Source: Bradyrhizobium sp. PSBB068 (GTDB lineage Bacteria; Pseudomonadota; Alphaproteobacteria; Rhizobiales; Xanthobacteraceae). From it: a stretch of DNA of 64,000 bases. The position numbers and the translations under genes were made by a program. The first letter of the stretch is position 1. Each line of letters starts with the position of its first letter. The notes beneath the pieces are model-generated. The model searched no databases, was not told where the DNA came from, and saw only the letters and a list, made by a program, of their open reading frames with translations. Location of the stretch: assembly GCA_016839165.1 (NCBI GenBank), contig CP069300.1:3224001-3288000 (forward strand). The letters run 5' to 3'. Shown piece by piece: positions 48,099 through 58,068 of the stretch.

Positions 48099-48866
48099 TC
48101 AGCAGGTCGCCTTGCCGCAACGGGCAATGCCGATCTTCTCCTTGAGGCCGTCGACGCCGACCGCGCCGATCACGACCTGCTTGCCGATCACGTAACTCGG
48201 CGTGCCGTTCATGCCCATCGATTCGGCGAGGCGGAAATTCTCCTCGATGGTCGCCTTGACCTCGGGGCTCGCCATGTCCTTCTCGAGCTTCGCTATGTCG
48301 AGGCCGACGTCCTTGGCAACTGCAAGGGCGCGCGCCTTGTCGGCTGCGCCGCGGCCGCCCAAGAGCTTCTGGTGAAATTCGAGATACTTCTTGCCGGTCG
48401 GATCCTGCATGCGCACGGCGACCGCGACCTGCGCGGCCTCGACCGAGCCCTGGCTCAGCACCGGGAATTCCTTCAGCACCACCTTCAGCTTCGGATCCGA
48501 CTTCATCAGGTCGAGCATGTCGGACATTGCGCGCTTGCAGTAGCCGCAATTGTAATCGAAGAACTCGACGAAGGTGACATCGCCGTCCTTGTTGCCGATC
48601 ATCACGCCGCGCGGCGAGTTGAAGATCGTGTCGGCGTTCTTGGCAACGCTCTGCTCGTGCTTCTCGGCTTCGGCGGCGGCCTGCCGCTTGCTGAGCTCGT
48701 TCATCGCCTCTTCGAGCACCTCGGGATGCGCGATCAGGTAATTGCGCACGATGGTCTCGATGTCGCCGCGCTGGGTGTCGCTGAAGCTCTGCGCGGACGC
48801 GGTCAGCGGCGCGGCGCAGATGCCGAGCGCGAGCAGGGCAGGGGCGAGGAAACGAAGCGCTGGCAT
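48099..48866 (-). CDS. DsbA-family periplasmic thiol:disulfide oxidoreductase
   Basis: About 255 aa. A signal peptide (LAPALLALGICAAPLTASAQS) is followed by a helical segment (EEAMNELSKRQAAAEAEK) and a thioredoxin fold with the active site CGYC in FDYNCGYCKRAM. The cis-Pro loop is GTPSYVIGKQVV. The C-terminus carries two more Cys (ARCGKATC). The N-terminal helical part and length match Com1/DsbG-like (DsbA_Com1) proteins of Rhizobiales. The ATG at 48866 is preferred to an upstream start at 48905. It catalyses disulfide formation or isomerisation in the periplasm. Confidence 0.9.
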   Translation of the reverse strand: MPALRFLAPALLALGICAAPLTASAQSFSDTQRGDIETIVRNYLIAHPEVLEEAMNELSKRQAAAEAEKHEQSVAKNADTIFNSPRGVMIGNKDGDVTFVEFFDYNCGYCKRAMSDMLDLMKSDPKLKVVLKEFPVLSQGSVEAAQVAVAVRMQDPTGKKYLEFHQKLLGGRGAADKARALAVAKDVGLDIAKLEKDMASPEVKATIEENFRLAESMGMNGTPSYVIGKQVVIGAVGVDGLKEKIGIARCGKATC

Positions 48867-48953
48867 GGACGAAATCCTTGTTCGAGGTGGCCCGAAATAC
48901 GGCACGGCCGTGGGCCGGTTTCGGTGATCGTTGTATGGAACTACGGTTTATTT

Positions 48954-50360
48954 CTAGTTGTTTTTCTGACCCGGCATCGGCTTGGCGCTCACAATGTCGT
49001 CAGCTTTGACCCAGCCGGGCGTGCCGATCGCGAACCGCGTCTTGGCGCGCGACGCAAGTTCGCGGGCGGTCTTGGTGTCGCCGCGGAGATAGGCGGCCTG
49101 GGCCGAGGCAAGGTCGGCCTGGGCATAGTCGCCCTTGCGGCCATAGGCCATCGCGAGCTGGGTGTAGCCGAGCGGCGCCTCGGGCTCGCGCGCCACCGCG
49201 GCGCGCAGCATGTTGATCGCCTCGTCGGTGGTGGCCTTGTTGTCGGAGGCGACCAGCGCCTGTCCGAGCAGCATCTCGATCAGCGGCGAACTATTGGAGA
49301 GCTGCACCGCGCGGCGCAGCGGCGCGATGGCCTCCGCCGGCCGGCCGCCTTCGAGCAGGGCCTGGCCGCGCAACTCGTAGAAATAGGGATTGTTGGGCTG
49401 GACCTGGATCAGCCCATCGATCTGCGCGATCGCCGAACGCAGATCGCCGTGCAGATAGGTGGTGATCGCGCGTGCATAGCGTGCCGGCAGGCTGGTGTTG
49501 GACAACGGATAGCGGCGATAGACAGTGTCTTGCCGCTCCATGAAGCCCGAGATCTTGGCGCGCATCATGTCGTGACGCAGCTGCAGCGCCGGATCGTCCT
49601 TCTTGTCCCAATAGGGGCTCGAGCGCGCCAGTTCCTGGAGCGCGGAGACGCGATCGACCGGCATCGGATGCGACTGCAGATAGGGGTCGGCGCCGCGCGC
49701 GGCGAACAGGCTCTCGTCGGTGAAGCGCTTGAACGTCTCGTACATGCCCCGTGCCGACTGCCCGGTCGCAGTCAGGAATTTGACGCCGGCGCGATCGGCG
49801 TTTTCTTCCTGCTGGCGCTGGTACGACAACAGCGTGCGCTGAATGACCGATTGCGGCGCCGAGATCGCCGCGGCGCCGGCGCTGGACAAGCCGTTGCCGG
49901 CGCCCCGGCCACCCGCGCCCGCGGCGAGCGCGCCGACGCCGAGCAGCATCGCAATGATCATCTGGGTCTGTGCCTGCGTCAGTTGCTCGCGCATCTTGGC
50001 CAGATGGCCGCCGGCGAGATGGCCCGTCTCATGCGCCAGCACGCCGATGATCTGGTTCGGCGTCTCCGATTGCAGCAGCACGCCGTAATTGACGAAGATG
50101 CGGCGGCCGTCGGCGACGAAAGCGTTGAACGAACTGTCGTTGATGATCACGATCTGGATGTTCTGCTTCTCCAGACCGGCCGCGCGCAGGATCGGCCTGG
50201 TATATTCGCGCAGCAATTGCTCGGACTCAGTGTCGCGCAGCACCGGCGGACCGTTCTGCTGGGCTCGCGCGGGGACGACCGGACCCACGGCGAGCGCGAC
50301 CGCGGTCAGCAATGCGGTCAGCTTGAACCCTCTGGTGCGGAGCGTGAGGCGAAACAGCAT
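48954..50360 (-). CDS. bepA: M48-family metalloprotease with TPR repeats (BepA/YfgC-like)
   Basis: A 468-aa periplasmic protein. Signal peptide FKLTALLTAVALAVGPVVPARA. The M48 site is HETGH at 110-114, with Glu185 in EENAD as the third ligand. A Gly/Ala-rich loop lies between them (about 140-165), and a C-terminal TPR array (from about 290) includes YFYELRGQALLEGGRPAEA. BepA cleaves or assists stalled outer-membrane proteins such as LptD. It is upstream of the DsbA-like gene on the same strand with about 87 nt between, and both may support outer-membrane protein folding. Confidence 0.9.
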   Translation of the reverse strand: MLFRLTLRTRGFKLTALLTAVALAVGPVVPARAQQNGPPVLRDTESEQLLREYTRPILRAAGLEKQNIQIVIINDSSFNAFVADGRRIFVNYGVLLQSETPNQIIGVLAHETGHLAGGHLAKMREQLTQAQTQMIIAMLLGVGALAAGAGGRGAGNGLSSAGAAAISAPQSVIQRTLLSYQRQQEENADRAGVKFLTATGQSARGMYETFKRFTDESLFAARGADPYLQSHPMPVDRVSALQELARSSPYWDKKDDPALQLRHDMMRAKISGFMERQDTVYRRYPLSNTSLPARYARAITTYLHGDLRSAIAQIDGLIQVQPNNPYFYELRGQALLEGGRPAEAIAPLRRAVQLSNSSPLIEMLLGQALVASDNKATTDEAINMLRAAVAREPEAPLGYTQLAMAYGRKGDYAQADLASAQAAYLRGDTKTARELASRAKTRFAIGTPGWVKADDIVSAKPMPGQKNN

Positions 50361-50599
50361 GGGCGATCTATCGGCGATAGGGAGCTGCGCCGCGGCAACG
50401 TCCGGTTCCTGGCCCGACTGGATCAGGCGCGTGGCGCAGTCTGTTGTTTTTGCAGTTCTTCTTCACGCGAACCGGATATTCACTTGGGGTATTCACTGAG
50501 CCTGAAAGCGCTATAACGAGCCACCGAATGCGGCCAGTCTGGGGCAGTAGCGGTAACGGGAACCCAAATCCGGCAGCGGCCGTGCAATAGCAGAAATCC

Positions 50600-51787
50600 A
50601 TGCGTGAAGCGACACCGAGAGACCATGTGAGCAGCCTTTTGACGGCATCCGGGCGCAGCGATGTTCCACCGTTCATGGTGATGGACGTGATGGCCGCCGC
50701 GGAGCGAATCGAGGCCGCGGGTGGCCATGTCATCCATATGGAGGTGGGGCAGCCCGCCGAGGGCGCGCCGAAGCAGGCGATCGCCGCGGCGCAGGCGGCG
50801 CTTGCCAGTGGACGGATCGATTACACCTCCGCGCTCGGCATCCCCTCGCTGCGCGCGCGCATCGCCCGGCACTATCGCGACACGTATCGCTGCGCGGTCG
50901 ATGCCGAGCGCATCATCGTCACGACAGGCTCGTCCGGCGGGTTCATCCTGGCGTTCCTAGCGATGTTCGAGCCGGGCGACCGGGTCGCGGTCACCGTGCC
51001 GGGCTATCCGCCGTACCGGCACATCCTGACTGCGCTCGGCTGCGAGCCGGTGCTGATCGAGACCTCCGGCGACACCCGCCACGCGCTGACCGGCGAGGCG
51101 CTGCTGGCCGCGCATCGCAAGGCGCCGCTGAAGGGCGTGCTGGTCGGCAGCCCCGCCAACCCGACCGGCACGATGATGTCGCGCGAGGCGCTTTCGAACC
51201 TGATGGCGGCCGCCGACAGCGCCGGAATCCGCTTCATCTCCGACGAGATCTACCACGGGCTCGACTACGCGTTTCCCGCCGTGACGGCGGCCGAGCTGTC
51301 GCCGAACGCGCTCGTGATCAACTCGTTCTCGAAATACTTCTGCATGACCGGCTGGCGCGTTGGCTGGATGGTGGTGCCCGAGGTGCTGGTGCGGCCGATC
51401 GAGCGGCTGCAGCAGAACCTCTCGATCTCGGTGCCGACCTTGTCGCAGATCGCGGCCGAAGCGGCGTTCGAGGGCCGCGCGGAGATGGAGGCGATCAAGC
51501 GTGGTTATCAGGAGAATCGCCGCATCCTGATCGAAGGCCTGCCCAAGGCCGGGTTGACCAAATTCCTGCCGGCCGACGGCGCCTTCTATCTCTATGCCGA
51601 CGTCTCCGACTTCACCTCCGACAGCTTCGCCTTCGCCAGCGAGATGCTCGAAAAGGCGCATGTCGCGGCGACCCCGGGCGTCGATTTCGATCCGATCCAC
51701 GGCCGAGCCTTCATCCGATTTTCCTATGCGCGTTCGGCCGCGGAGATGCAGGAAGCAGTTGCGCGGATCGCGCATTGGCTTAAATAG
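50600..51787 (+). CDS. PLP-dependent class I/II aminotransferase
   Basis: A 395-aa fold-type I aminotransferase. Marks are MEVGQPAEGAP, GSSGGF for phosphate binding, SPANPTGT, SDEIYHGLDY with the PLP-binding Asp/Tyr, and SFSKYFCMTGWRVGW with the Schiff-base Lys. FIRFSYA carries the substrate-binding Arg. The donor and acceptor are not evident; aspartate- or alanine-type are possible. It is divergent from the bepA gene. Confidence 0.9.
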   Translation: MREATPRDHVSSLLTASGRSDVPPFMVMDVMAAAERIEAAGGHVIHMEVGQPAEGAPKQAIAAAQAALASGRIDYTSALGIPSLRARIARHYRDTYRCAVDAERIIVTTGSSGGFILAFLAMFEPGDRVAVTVPGYPPYRHILTALGCEPVLIETSGDTRHALTGEALLAAHRKAPLKGVLVGSPANPTGTMMSREALSNLMAAADSAGIRFISDEIYHGLDYAFPAVTAAELSPNALVINSFSKYFCMTGWRVGWMVVPEVLVRPIERLQQNLSISVPTLSQIAAEAAFEGRAEMEAIKRGYQENRRILIEGLPKAGLTKFLPADGAFYLYADVSDFTSDSFAFASEMLEKAHVAATPGVDFDPIHGRAFIRFSYARSAAEMQEAVARIAHWLK

Positions 51788-51970
51788 CGCGCAAACTTCA
51801 AGAGCCTTCCGCGTTCGTCGGGTCGATCAGATCGGTTTCGCAAGCGGCGCCTTGCTGCGGGGTACGCGGCAGATCGTCGCGGACAGACGGAAGGGCCCAC
51901 ACAGTTCCATTTGACTTGAACGGCCAAGTTGATCTTGGCTGTTTCCGCCATTTCTGAGGGGGAGTGAAAC

Positions 51971-53305
51971 ATGGCAACGGCAACCATTGCCACGGCCGCA
52001 CCGGCGAGCGCCGGCGGCAAGCCGTGGTACAAAGTTCTCTATGTCCAGGTCCTGATTGCGATCGTGCTCGGCGCGCTGGTTGGCGCGTTCTGGCCAGCGC
52101 TCGCCACCAACGAGTGGATCAAGGCGCTCGGCGACGGCTTCATCAAGCTGATCAAGATGGTGATCGCGCCGATCATCTTCTGCACCGTGGTCTCGGGCAT
52201 CGCGCATATCCAGGACGCCAAGAAGGTCGGCCGCATCGGCGTCAAGGCGCTGGTCTATTTCGAGGTCGTCTCGACCTTCGCGCTGGTGATCGGATTGCTG
52301 GTCGGCAATCTCGTGAAGCCCGGAGCGGGCTTCGGCAATGCCGCAGCGAACGCGCAAGCGGTCGCCGGCTATGCCAAGCAGGCGGAAGCGCAGAAGAGCG
52401 TCGACTTCGTACTGCACATCATTCCGGACACGGTGGTCGGCGCCTTCGCGCAGGGCGAGATCCTGCAGGTGCTGCTGTTCTCGGTGCTGTTCGGCTTCGC
52501 GATCATGGGCCTCGGCGAGCGCGGCCACACCATCCGCTCGTTCATCGACGACGCCGCGCACGCGGTGTTCGGCGTCATCTCGATCGTGATGCGGGCGGCG
52601 CCGATCGGCGCGTTCGGCGCGATGGCCTTCACCATCGGCAAGTTCGGCACCGGCGCGATCCTCAATCTGATGGGGTTGATCGCGACGTTCTACCTGACCG
52701 CCGCGCTGTTCGTCCTCGTGGTGCTCGGCGTCATCGCGCGCATCGCCGGGTTCTCGATCTTCAAGTTCCTGGCCTACATTAAGGACGAGCTCCTGATCGT
52801 GCTCGGCACCTCGTCCTCCGAGAGCGCGCTGCCGTCATTGATGGAGAAGCTCGAACGGCTCGGCTGCTCGAAATCCGTGGTCGGTCTCGTGGTGCCCACG
52901 GGCTATTCGTTCAACCTCGACGGCACCAACATCTACATGACGCTGGCGACGTTGTTCATCGCGCAGGCGCTGGGCTACGACCTCTCGTTCAGCCAGCAGC
53001 TCACGATCCTGGTCGTGGCGATGCTGACATCGAAGGGCGCCTCCGGCATCACCGGCGCGGGCTTCATCACGCTGGCCGCAACGCTTGCGGTGGTCGATCC
53101 GCGGCTGGTGCCGGGCATGGCGATCGTGCTCGGCATCGACAAGTTCATGAGCGAGTGCCGCGCGCTGACCAATCTGTGCGGCAATGGCGTCGCCTGCGTG
53201 ATCGTCGCCTGGTGGGAGGGGGAGCTCGACCGCGACAAACTGAACGCCAATCTCGCGCGGCAGATCGACCCGACCGATATGGAGACCGCGCTGACGACCG
53301 ACTAA
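51971..53305 (+). CDS. dctA: C4-dicarboxylate:cation symporter
   Basis: A 444-aa DAACS-family symporter. Marks are [22 protein letters not shown], the [16 protein letters not shown] serine-rich reentrant loop ([10 protein letters not shown]), [15 protein letters not shown] and [16 protein letters not shown]. These are the substrate and cation sites of DctA, which takes up succinate, fumarate and malate and is needed in nitrogen-fixing bacteroids. The ATG at 51971 has GGGGAG seven bases upstream. No -24/-12 RpoN site was seen before it, unlike the symbiotic dctA of Sinorhizobium, and no dctBD pair is adjacent. Confidence 0.92.
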   Translation: MATATIATAAPASAGGKPWYKVLYVQVLIAIVLGALVGAFWPALATNEWIKALGDGFIKLIKMVIAPIIFCTVVSGIAHIQDAKKVGRIGVKALVYFEVVSTFALVIGLLVGNLVKPGAGFGNAAANAQAVAGYAKQAEAQKSVDFVLHIIPDTVVGAFAQGEILQVLLFSVLFGFAIMGLGERGHTIRSFIDDAAHAVFGVISIVMRAAPIGAFGAMAFTIGKFGTGAILNLMGLIATFYLTAALFVLVVLGVIARIAGFSIFKFLAYIKDELLIVLGTSSSESALPSLMEKLERLGCSKSVVGLVVPTGYSFNLDGTNIYMTLATLFIAQALGYDLSFSQQLTILVVAMLTSKGASGITGAGFITLAATLAVVDPRLVPGMAIVLGIDKFMSECRALTNLCGNGVACVIVAWWEGELDRDKLNANLARQIDPTDMETALTTD

Positions 53306-53347
53306 AGCGGGATGAGTTTTGGTTGAATCGGCTTGGTGCGGTCTCGG

Positions 53348-53476
53348 TTCACCTCTCCCCGTTGGGGAGAGGTCGGATCGCGAAGCGATCCGGGTGAGGG
53401 CTCTCGCTCTCTCGATAGACCGTAATCCCTCACCCGATTTGCTGCGCAAATCGACCTCTCCCAAGGGAGAGGTGAA
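53348..53476. repeat. Palindromic intergenic repeat (TTCACCTCTCCC ... GGGAGAGGTGAA type)
   Basis: Outer arms TTCACCTCTCCCC (53348-53360) and GGGAGAGGTGAA (53465-53476) are reverse complements. Inside are further arms GGATCGCGAAGCGATCC and GATTTGCTGCGCAAATC, each a hairpin, and a GGGTGAGGG/CCCTCACCC pair. This repeat family is widespread in rhizobial genomes and lies between convergent dctA and the DadA-like gene. Confidence 0.75.
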
Positions 53477-53525
53477 CTCGACGCCGTTCCAGCTCAACCT
53501 GATCTCATCAGGCTTCAGTTCAACG

Positions 53526-54758
53526 TCAAAAGCGGTCTATCCGATACGGCGAGGTGTCCACCGAGGATGCCTCGCCGTTCATCGTTTCGGCGAGCACCCG
53601 CGCGGTCGCCGGGCCGAGCGTGAAGCCCTGATGGCCGTGACCGAAATTGACCCACAGCCCACGATGGCGCGGCGCCGGCCCGAGCACCGGCAGCATGTCG
53701 GTCGTGCAGGGGCGGGTGCCGAACCAGGGTTCGGGCTCGACGCGACTGCCGATCTCGATCAGTTGCCGTGCGGCGGCTTCGGCGTAGCCGAGCTGGATCG
53801 GCGTCGCGGGCGCGTCCGGACTGGTGAGCTCCGCGCCGGTGGTGATGCGGATGCCTTTGGTCATCGGCGCCATCGCGTAGCCATTGGCGCTGTCCACCAG
53901 CGGCAGGTCGAGCGAGCGGCCGCCCTGATAGTGCATGTGGTAGCCGCGCTTGCGCACCAGCGGGATCCGGTAGCCGAACTTGCCCAGCAATTGCGGTGAC
54001 CACGGTCCCAGCGCGACCACGACGTTTGCGGCATCGATCCGGCCGCTATTGGTATCGACCGACCAGCCGGCGGTCGTCTCGGTCAGCGTCTGCGCGTCGC
54101 CGTGCAAGAGCGTGCCGCCGAGACGTTCGAACAATCCGGCATAGGCGGAAACGAGACCGCCGGGGTCCGACGTGGTCCACGGCCCGAGCCAGTGGATGGC
54201 GCCGGGCAGGTCGTCGCGCAGCAACGGCTCAGCCTTGGCGAGCTCGCGGCCGTCGAGCACGCGAAACTGCACGCCGAACTCGCGCCGGTTCTCTTCTGCG
54301 ACCGCGATCGCCTGCTCTAGCGCAGCCGGGTCGCGATGCAGCAGGCGATAGCCGGCGCGGCGGATCAGATTGTCGGCATGGGCATCGCGGATCAGCGTGT
54401 CGTGCTCTGCTGTGGCGTGGGCGATCAGCCGCGCCCAGGCGAGGGTGGCTTCGCGGTGCCGCTCGGGCGTCGAGTTCCACCAGTAGCGCAGCAACGGGCC
54501 GGCATGCCGCGGCAGTGAGGCCAGGCGATAGTGCACGTCGTTGGTGCGCCCCATCGCGATCCTGGCGAGGACGGCCGGATCCCGCGGCATCGGGTAGGGC
54601 CGCACTGCTTCGCTCTGGATGATCCCGGCATTGCCGTAGCTGGTCTCGCGGCCCGGCTCCTTGCGGTCGACGAGCGTGACTGACCAGCCGCGGCGCTGCA
54701 GATGCAGCGCCGTGCTGACGCCCACCATGCCGCCGCCCAGAACGATCGCGCTTTGCAT
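53526..54758 (-). CDS. FAD-dependent D-amino-acid dehydrogenase-like oxidoreductase
   Basis: A 410-aa flavoprotein of the DadA/DAO family. The Rossmann start is VLGGGMVGVSTALHLQRRG, followed by ETSYGNAGII. The C-terminal part has GTRPCTTDMLPVLG and NFGHGHQGFTLGPATARVLAE, typical of the FAD-binding domain. It likely oxidises D-amino acids with electrons passed to the respiratory chain. No alr/dadX neighbour is present. It lies on the same strand as rne, but the rne terminator separates them. Confidence 0.85.
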   Translation of the reverse strand: MQSAIVLGGGMVGVSTALHLQRRGWSVTLVDRKEPGRETSYGNAGIIQSEAVRPYPMPRDPAVLARIAMGRTNDVHYRLASLPRHAGPLLRYWWNSTPERHREATLAWARLIAHATAEHDTLIRDAHADNLIRRAGYRLLHRDPAALEQAIAVAEENRREFGVQFRVLDGRELAKAEPLLRDDLPGAIHWLGPWTTSDPGGLVSAYAGLFERLGGTLLHGDAQTLTETTAGWSVDTNSGRIDAANVVVALGPWSPQLLGKFGYRIPLVRKRGYHMHYQGGRSLDLPLVDSANGYAMAPMTKGIRITTGAELTSPDAPATPIQLGYAEAAARQLIEIGSRVEPEPWFGTRPCTTDMLPVLGPAPRHRGLWVNFGHGHQGFTLGPATARVLAETMNGEASSVDTSPYRIDRF

Positions 54759-54815
54759 TGCATCCGTCTCCGTCAGGCTCCGTTACGCCTGACGAACGGA
54801 AATGCCTGTCCAATA

Positions 54816-54843
54816 AAAACGCCCGGCGTGAACCGGGCGTTTT
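54816..54843 (-). terminator. Rho-independent terminator of rne
   Basis: AAAACGCCCGG/CCGGGCGTTTT forms an 11-bp stem, and a TTTTT run follows on the minus strand. It starts 15 nt past the rne stop. Confidence 0.85.
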
Positions 54844-54858
54844 GACTTGTAGCTGGCG

Positions 54859-57800
54859 CTAGTTGCCGCCGCCGAAGCGGCGCGACCACCAGCCTTTGCG
54901 GGCCGGCGCCTCGGCCGCAGCGGGCTCTGCGGCAGATGTTGCGGGCTCAGGGGCAGGGGCCACTTCTTCCGCCGCGCTCTGGACCAGGGTGGGCGCCGGT
55001 GCCTCGGGTTGCGGACTCGACGCGAAGCTGACCTTTTCGCGCACCGTTGAGCGGCGGCGCTGCGAGCGGTCGCTTTCGGCGGCCGTATCCTCCGCGGCAG
55101 GCGCTGCAACAGGTTCGGGCTCGTGTGCTGTGGCCGTCTCGACAGCAATGGTCTCGACCGGCTGCCATTCCGTCGGCGGCGCGACCGGCTCGGGCTGCGC
55201 CAGCGAGGGCGCCGGCTCCGCGTCATGGCCGTCCAAATCGGCGACGGCGTCGGCCGCCTCGGGCGGTGCGATCGGGCCCAGCTCGTCGGAGATCGATCCG
55301 GCGAGACCGTCATCTGGTCCGCCGCTGCCGCGCCGGCGGCGTCCACCGCGGCGTCCGCGGCGGCGCGGACGGCGATCGCCATTGCCGGCCTCATCGTCGC
55401 GGACTGCGCCCTGCGCTTCGTTGGCTTCGTCCTCATCGCCTTCGGCATCGGCGGCGGCAACCGCCTCGGTGCCCTCGGGCAACACGTGCATCAGGTCGCC
55501 GTCCTCGCGCGGCGCCGGAGCGCCTTCGCGGGCCTCGTTGCCACCGCGGCCGCGGCGGCGGCGGCGGCGCTTGCGGCGCTGGCCGTCGCCTTCGCCCTCG
55601 GCGGAGCCGGATTCTTCGCCGGCCGCCCGGTCGTCGGCGAGGCCTTCGGTCTCGTCGGTCTCGATCTCGGCCTCGTATTCGAACAGCTCTTCCTCGTCGT
55701 CGGCCTCATCGACCTGCGCCGGCGCGGCGGCCGCCTGCGCGGCAAGCAGCGCCTTGGCGGCTTCGAGCGTATGGACCTGCTCACCGCGATCGATGATGTA
55801 GGATTGCTGGCCGTGCACGGTGGCGTCGGCGACGATCGACAGCGAGACGCGGAAGGCGTCTTCGAGGTCGCGCAGATGGCCGCGCTTGTGGTTGAGCACG
55901 TAGAGCGCGACGTCGGTGCGGGTACGGACCACCAGATTGTGGGTCGCGCCCTTCATCAGGATTTCCTCGATGCCGCGCAGCAGCTGCAGCGCAACCGACG
56001 AGACCGAGCGGACGTGGCCGGAGCCGCCGCATTGCGGGCAGGGCTCTGTCGAGTTCTCCAGCATGCTGGCGCGGATGCGCTGGCGCGACATTTCCAGGAG
56101 GCCGAAATGCGAGATGCGGCCGACCTGGATCCGCGCACGGTCCTGGCGCAGGCAGTCGGACAGCTTGCGCTCGACCGCGCGGTTGTTGCGCTTCTCGTCC
56201 ATGTCGATGAAGTCGATGACGATCAGGCCGGCGAGGTCACGCAGGCGCAGCTGTCGCGCGACTTCTTCCGCGGCTTCCAGATTGGTCTTGAGCGCGGTGT
56301 CCTCGATATGGTGCTCGCGCGTGGCGCGGCCGGAGTTGACGTCGATCGAGACCAGCGCCTCGGTCTGGTTGATCACGATGTAGCCGCCGGAGCGCAGCTG
56401 CACGGTCGGCGAGAACATCGCGTCGAGCTGGCTTTCGACGCCCATCCGCGAGAACAGCGGCTGGCCGTCGCGATACTGTTTCACCGCGCGCACATTGGCC
56501 GGCATCAGCATCTTCATGAAGTCGCGTGCTTCGCGGTAGCCGGCTTCGCCCGCCACCTGGATCTCGTCGATCTCCTTGTTGTAGAGGTCGCGCAGCGAGC
56601 GCTTGATCAGCGAGCCTTCCTCGTAGACCAGGGTCGGCGCCTGCGACTTCAGCGTCAGGTCGCGCACCGTCTCCCACATCCGGATCAGGTATTCGAAGTC
56701 GCGCTTGATCTCCGGCTTGCTGCGGGAGGCGCCGGCGGTGCGCAGGATGATCCCCATGCCCTCGGGCACGTCGAGATCCTGCACCACTTCCTTGAGCCGC
56801 GAGCGGTCCTGGGCCGAGGTGATCTTGCGGCTGATGCCGCCGCCACGCGCGGTGTTGGGCATCAGCACGGCGTAGCGGCCGGCGAGCGACAGATAGGTGG
56901 TCAGCGCGGCGCCCTTGTTGCCGCGCTCCTCCTTAACGACCTGCACCAGCATGACCTGCCGGCGCTTGATCACTTCCTGGATCTTGTACTGGCGGCGCGG
57001 GCGGAACGGGCGCTCCGGAACCTCCTCGAGCACGTCGTCACCGCCGACGGACTCGACGACATCCTCTTCCTCGCCTTCTTCGCCGTCATCCTCGTCATCA
57101 TCTTCGCCAGCTTCGTCGCTGCGCGCGGATTCGGGGGCGACTTCCACCAGCGAGGCGTATTCGGTGACCGCATGCTCATCGGCCGCGGCGTGGACTTCTT
57201 CGGCAGCCACATACGGCGCGTCATCGGCGTGGGCGGCGTTTTCCTCGACCTGTTCCTCATGGGCCCGCTCGGGCTCATGATTGACCTCGACCGGCTCGAA
57301 GGCCTCCGGGGCGGCTGATGCAACCGAGGCTTCGACCGCCGCGGCGACGGGATCGGTCGGAGCATCGGCAGCCGGCGCCTCGCTCACGACCGGGGCACGG
57401 TCGTGATCGTCCGCATGGTCATGGTCGTGGTGGTGATGATCGTGGTGGTCATGATCGTGGTCATCGTGGCCATGATCGTGGTGGCCGTGATCATCATGAG
57501 CGTGACCGTGCTCATCATCGTGGTGGTGCTCATGGTCCTCATGATGCGCATGGTCATGCGCCTCATGCTCGTGCCCCTCATGGGCGACCACGCCGTGCTC
57601 GTGATGCTCGGCATCGACCGGATGTTCGTGGGCCTCGGCTGTCGGCAGCGCCTGCGCGTCGCCGGCGCCTTCGATCACCTCGCTCTGGACACGGTCGCCG
57701 TGGCCGCGGCGGCGGGCATTGCGGTGGCGCGAGCGGCGGCGATGGCCGCGGTTCTCGTGCTCTTCCTCGGCCTCGCGATGGGCGCGCTCGTCGGCTTCGA

Positions 57801-58068
57801 TCAGCGCCTGACGGTCGGCGACCGGGATCTGGTAATAATCGGGATGGATTTCGCTGAAGGCCAGGAAGCCGTGCCGGTTGCCGCCATACTCGATGAAGGC
57901 AGCCTGTAGCGACGGCTCTACGCGCGTGACCTTGGCAAGGTAAATGTTGCCGCGCAGTTGCTTGCGCTGGGCGGTCTCGAAATCAAACTCTTCGACGCGA
58001 TTGCCGCGGACCACGACGACCCGGGTCTCTTCCGGGTGGGTGGCATCGATCAACATCTTGTTGGGCAT
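54859..58068 (-). CDS. rne: Ribonuclease E/G family endoribonuclease with long insert in the S1 domain
   Basis: A 1069-aa RNase E. The N-terminal MPNKMLIDATHPEETRVVVV and the S1-domain halves (HGFLAFSEIHPDYYQIP and RRQVMLVQVVKEERGNKGAALT) are split by an insert of about 270 residues. The insert holds basic Arg/His runs, a block of about 85 residues with 35 histidines alternating with Asp (about 143-226), and an acidic stretch. The DNase-I-like catalytic aspartates are in VSIDVNSGR and IVIDFIDM, and the Zn-link is EPCPQCGG. The C-terminal scaffold half is rich in Arg, Glu and Pro ([14 protein letters not shown]), for degradosome and RNA binding. Transcription starts far upstream. Confidence 0.93.
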   Translation of the reverse strand: MPNKMLIDATHPEETRVVVVRGNRVEEFDFETAQRKQLRGNIYLAKVTRVEPSLQAAFIEYGGNRHGFLAFSEIHPDYYQIPVADRQALIEADERAHREAEEEHENRGHRRRSRHRNARRRGHGDRVQSEVIEGAGDAQALPTAEAHEHPVDAEHHEHGVVAHEGHEHEAHDHAHHEDHEHHHDDEHGHAHDDHGHHDHGHDDHDHDHHDHHHHDHDHADDHDRAPVVSEAPAADAPTDPVAAAVEASVASAAPEAFEPVEVNHEPERAHEEQVEENAAHADDAPYVAAEEVHAAADEHAVTEYASLVEVAPESARSDEAGEDDDEDDGEEGEEEDVVESVGGDDVLEEVPERPFRPRRQYKIQEVIKRRQVMLVQVVKEERGNKGAALTTYLSLAGRYAVLMPNTARGGGISRKITSAQDRSRLKEVVQDLDVPEGMGIILRTAGASRSKPEIKRDFEYLIRMWETVRDLTLKSQAPTLVYEEGSLIKRSLRDLYNKEIDEIQVAGEAGYREARDFMKMLMPANVRAVKQYRDGQPLFSRMGVESQLDAMFSPTVQLRSGGYIVINQTEALVSIDVNSGRATREHHIEDTALKTNLEAAEEVARQLRLRDLAGLIVIDFIDMDEKRNNRAVERKLSDCLRQDRARIQVGRISHFGLLEMSRQRIRASMLENSTEPCPQCGGSGHVRSVSSVALQLLRGIEEILMKGATHNLVVRTRTDVALYVLNHKRGHLRDLEDAFRVSLSIVADATVHGQQSYIIDRGEQVHTLEAAKALLAAQAAAAPAQVDEADDEEELFEYEAEIETDETEGLADDRAAGEESGSAEGEGDGQRRKRRRRRRGRGGNEAREGAPAPREDGDLMHVLPEGTEAVAAADAEGDEDEANEAQGAVRDDEAGNGDRRPRRRGRRGGRRRRGSGGPDDGLAGSISDELGPIAPPEAADAVADLDGHDAEPAPSLAQPEPVAPPTEWQPVETIAVETATAHEPEPVAAPAAEDTAAESDRSQRRRSTVREKVSFASSPQPEAPAPTLVQSAAEEVAPAPEPATSAAEPAAAEAPARKGWWSRRFGGGN

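Noticed and set aside
51788..51970. RpoN (-24/-12) promoter before dctA
   Set aside because: No TGGCAC-N5-TTGC match was found in the upstream region.
55123..57318. A 731-codon plus-strand frame with hydrophobic runs
   Set aside because: It is antisense to rne. The hydrophobic look comes from the complement of Arg/Glu-rich codons.
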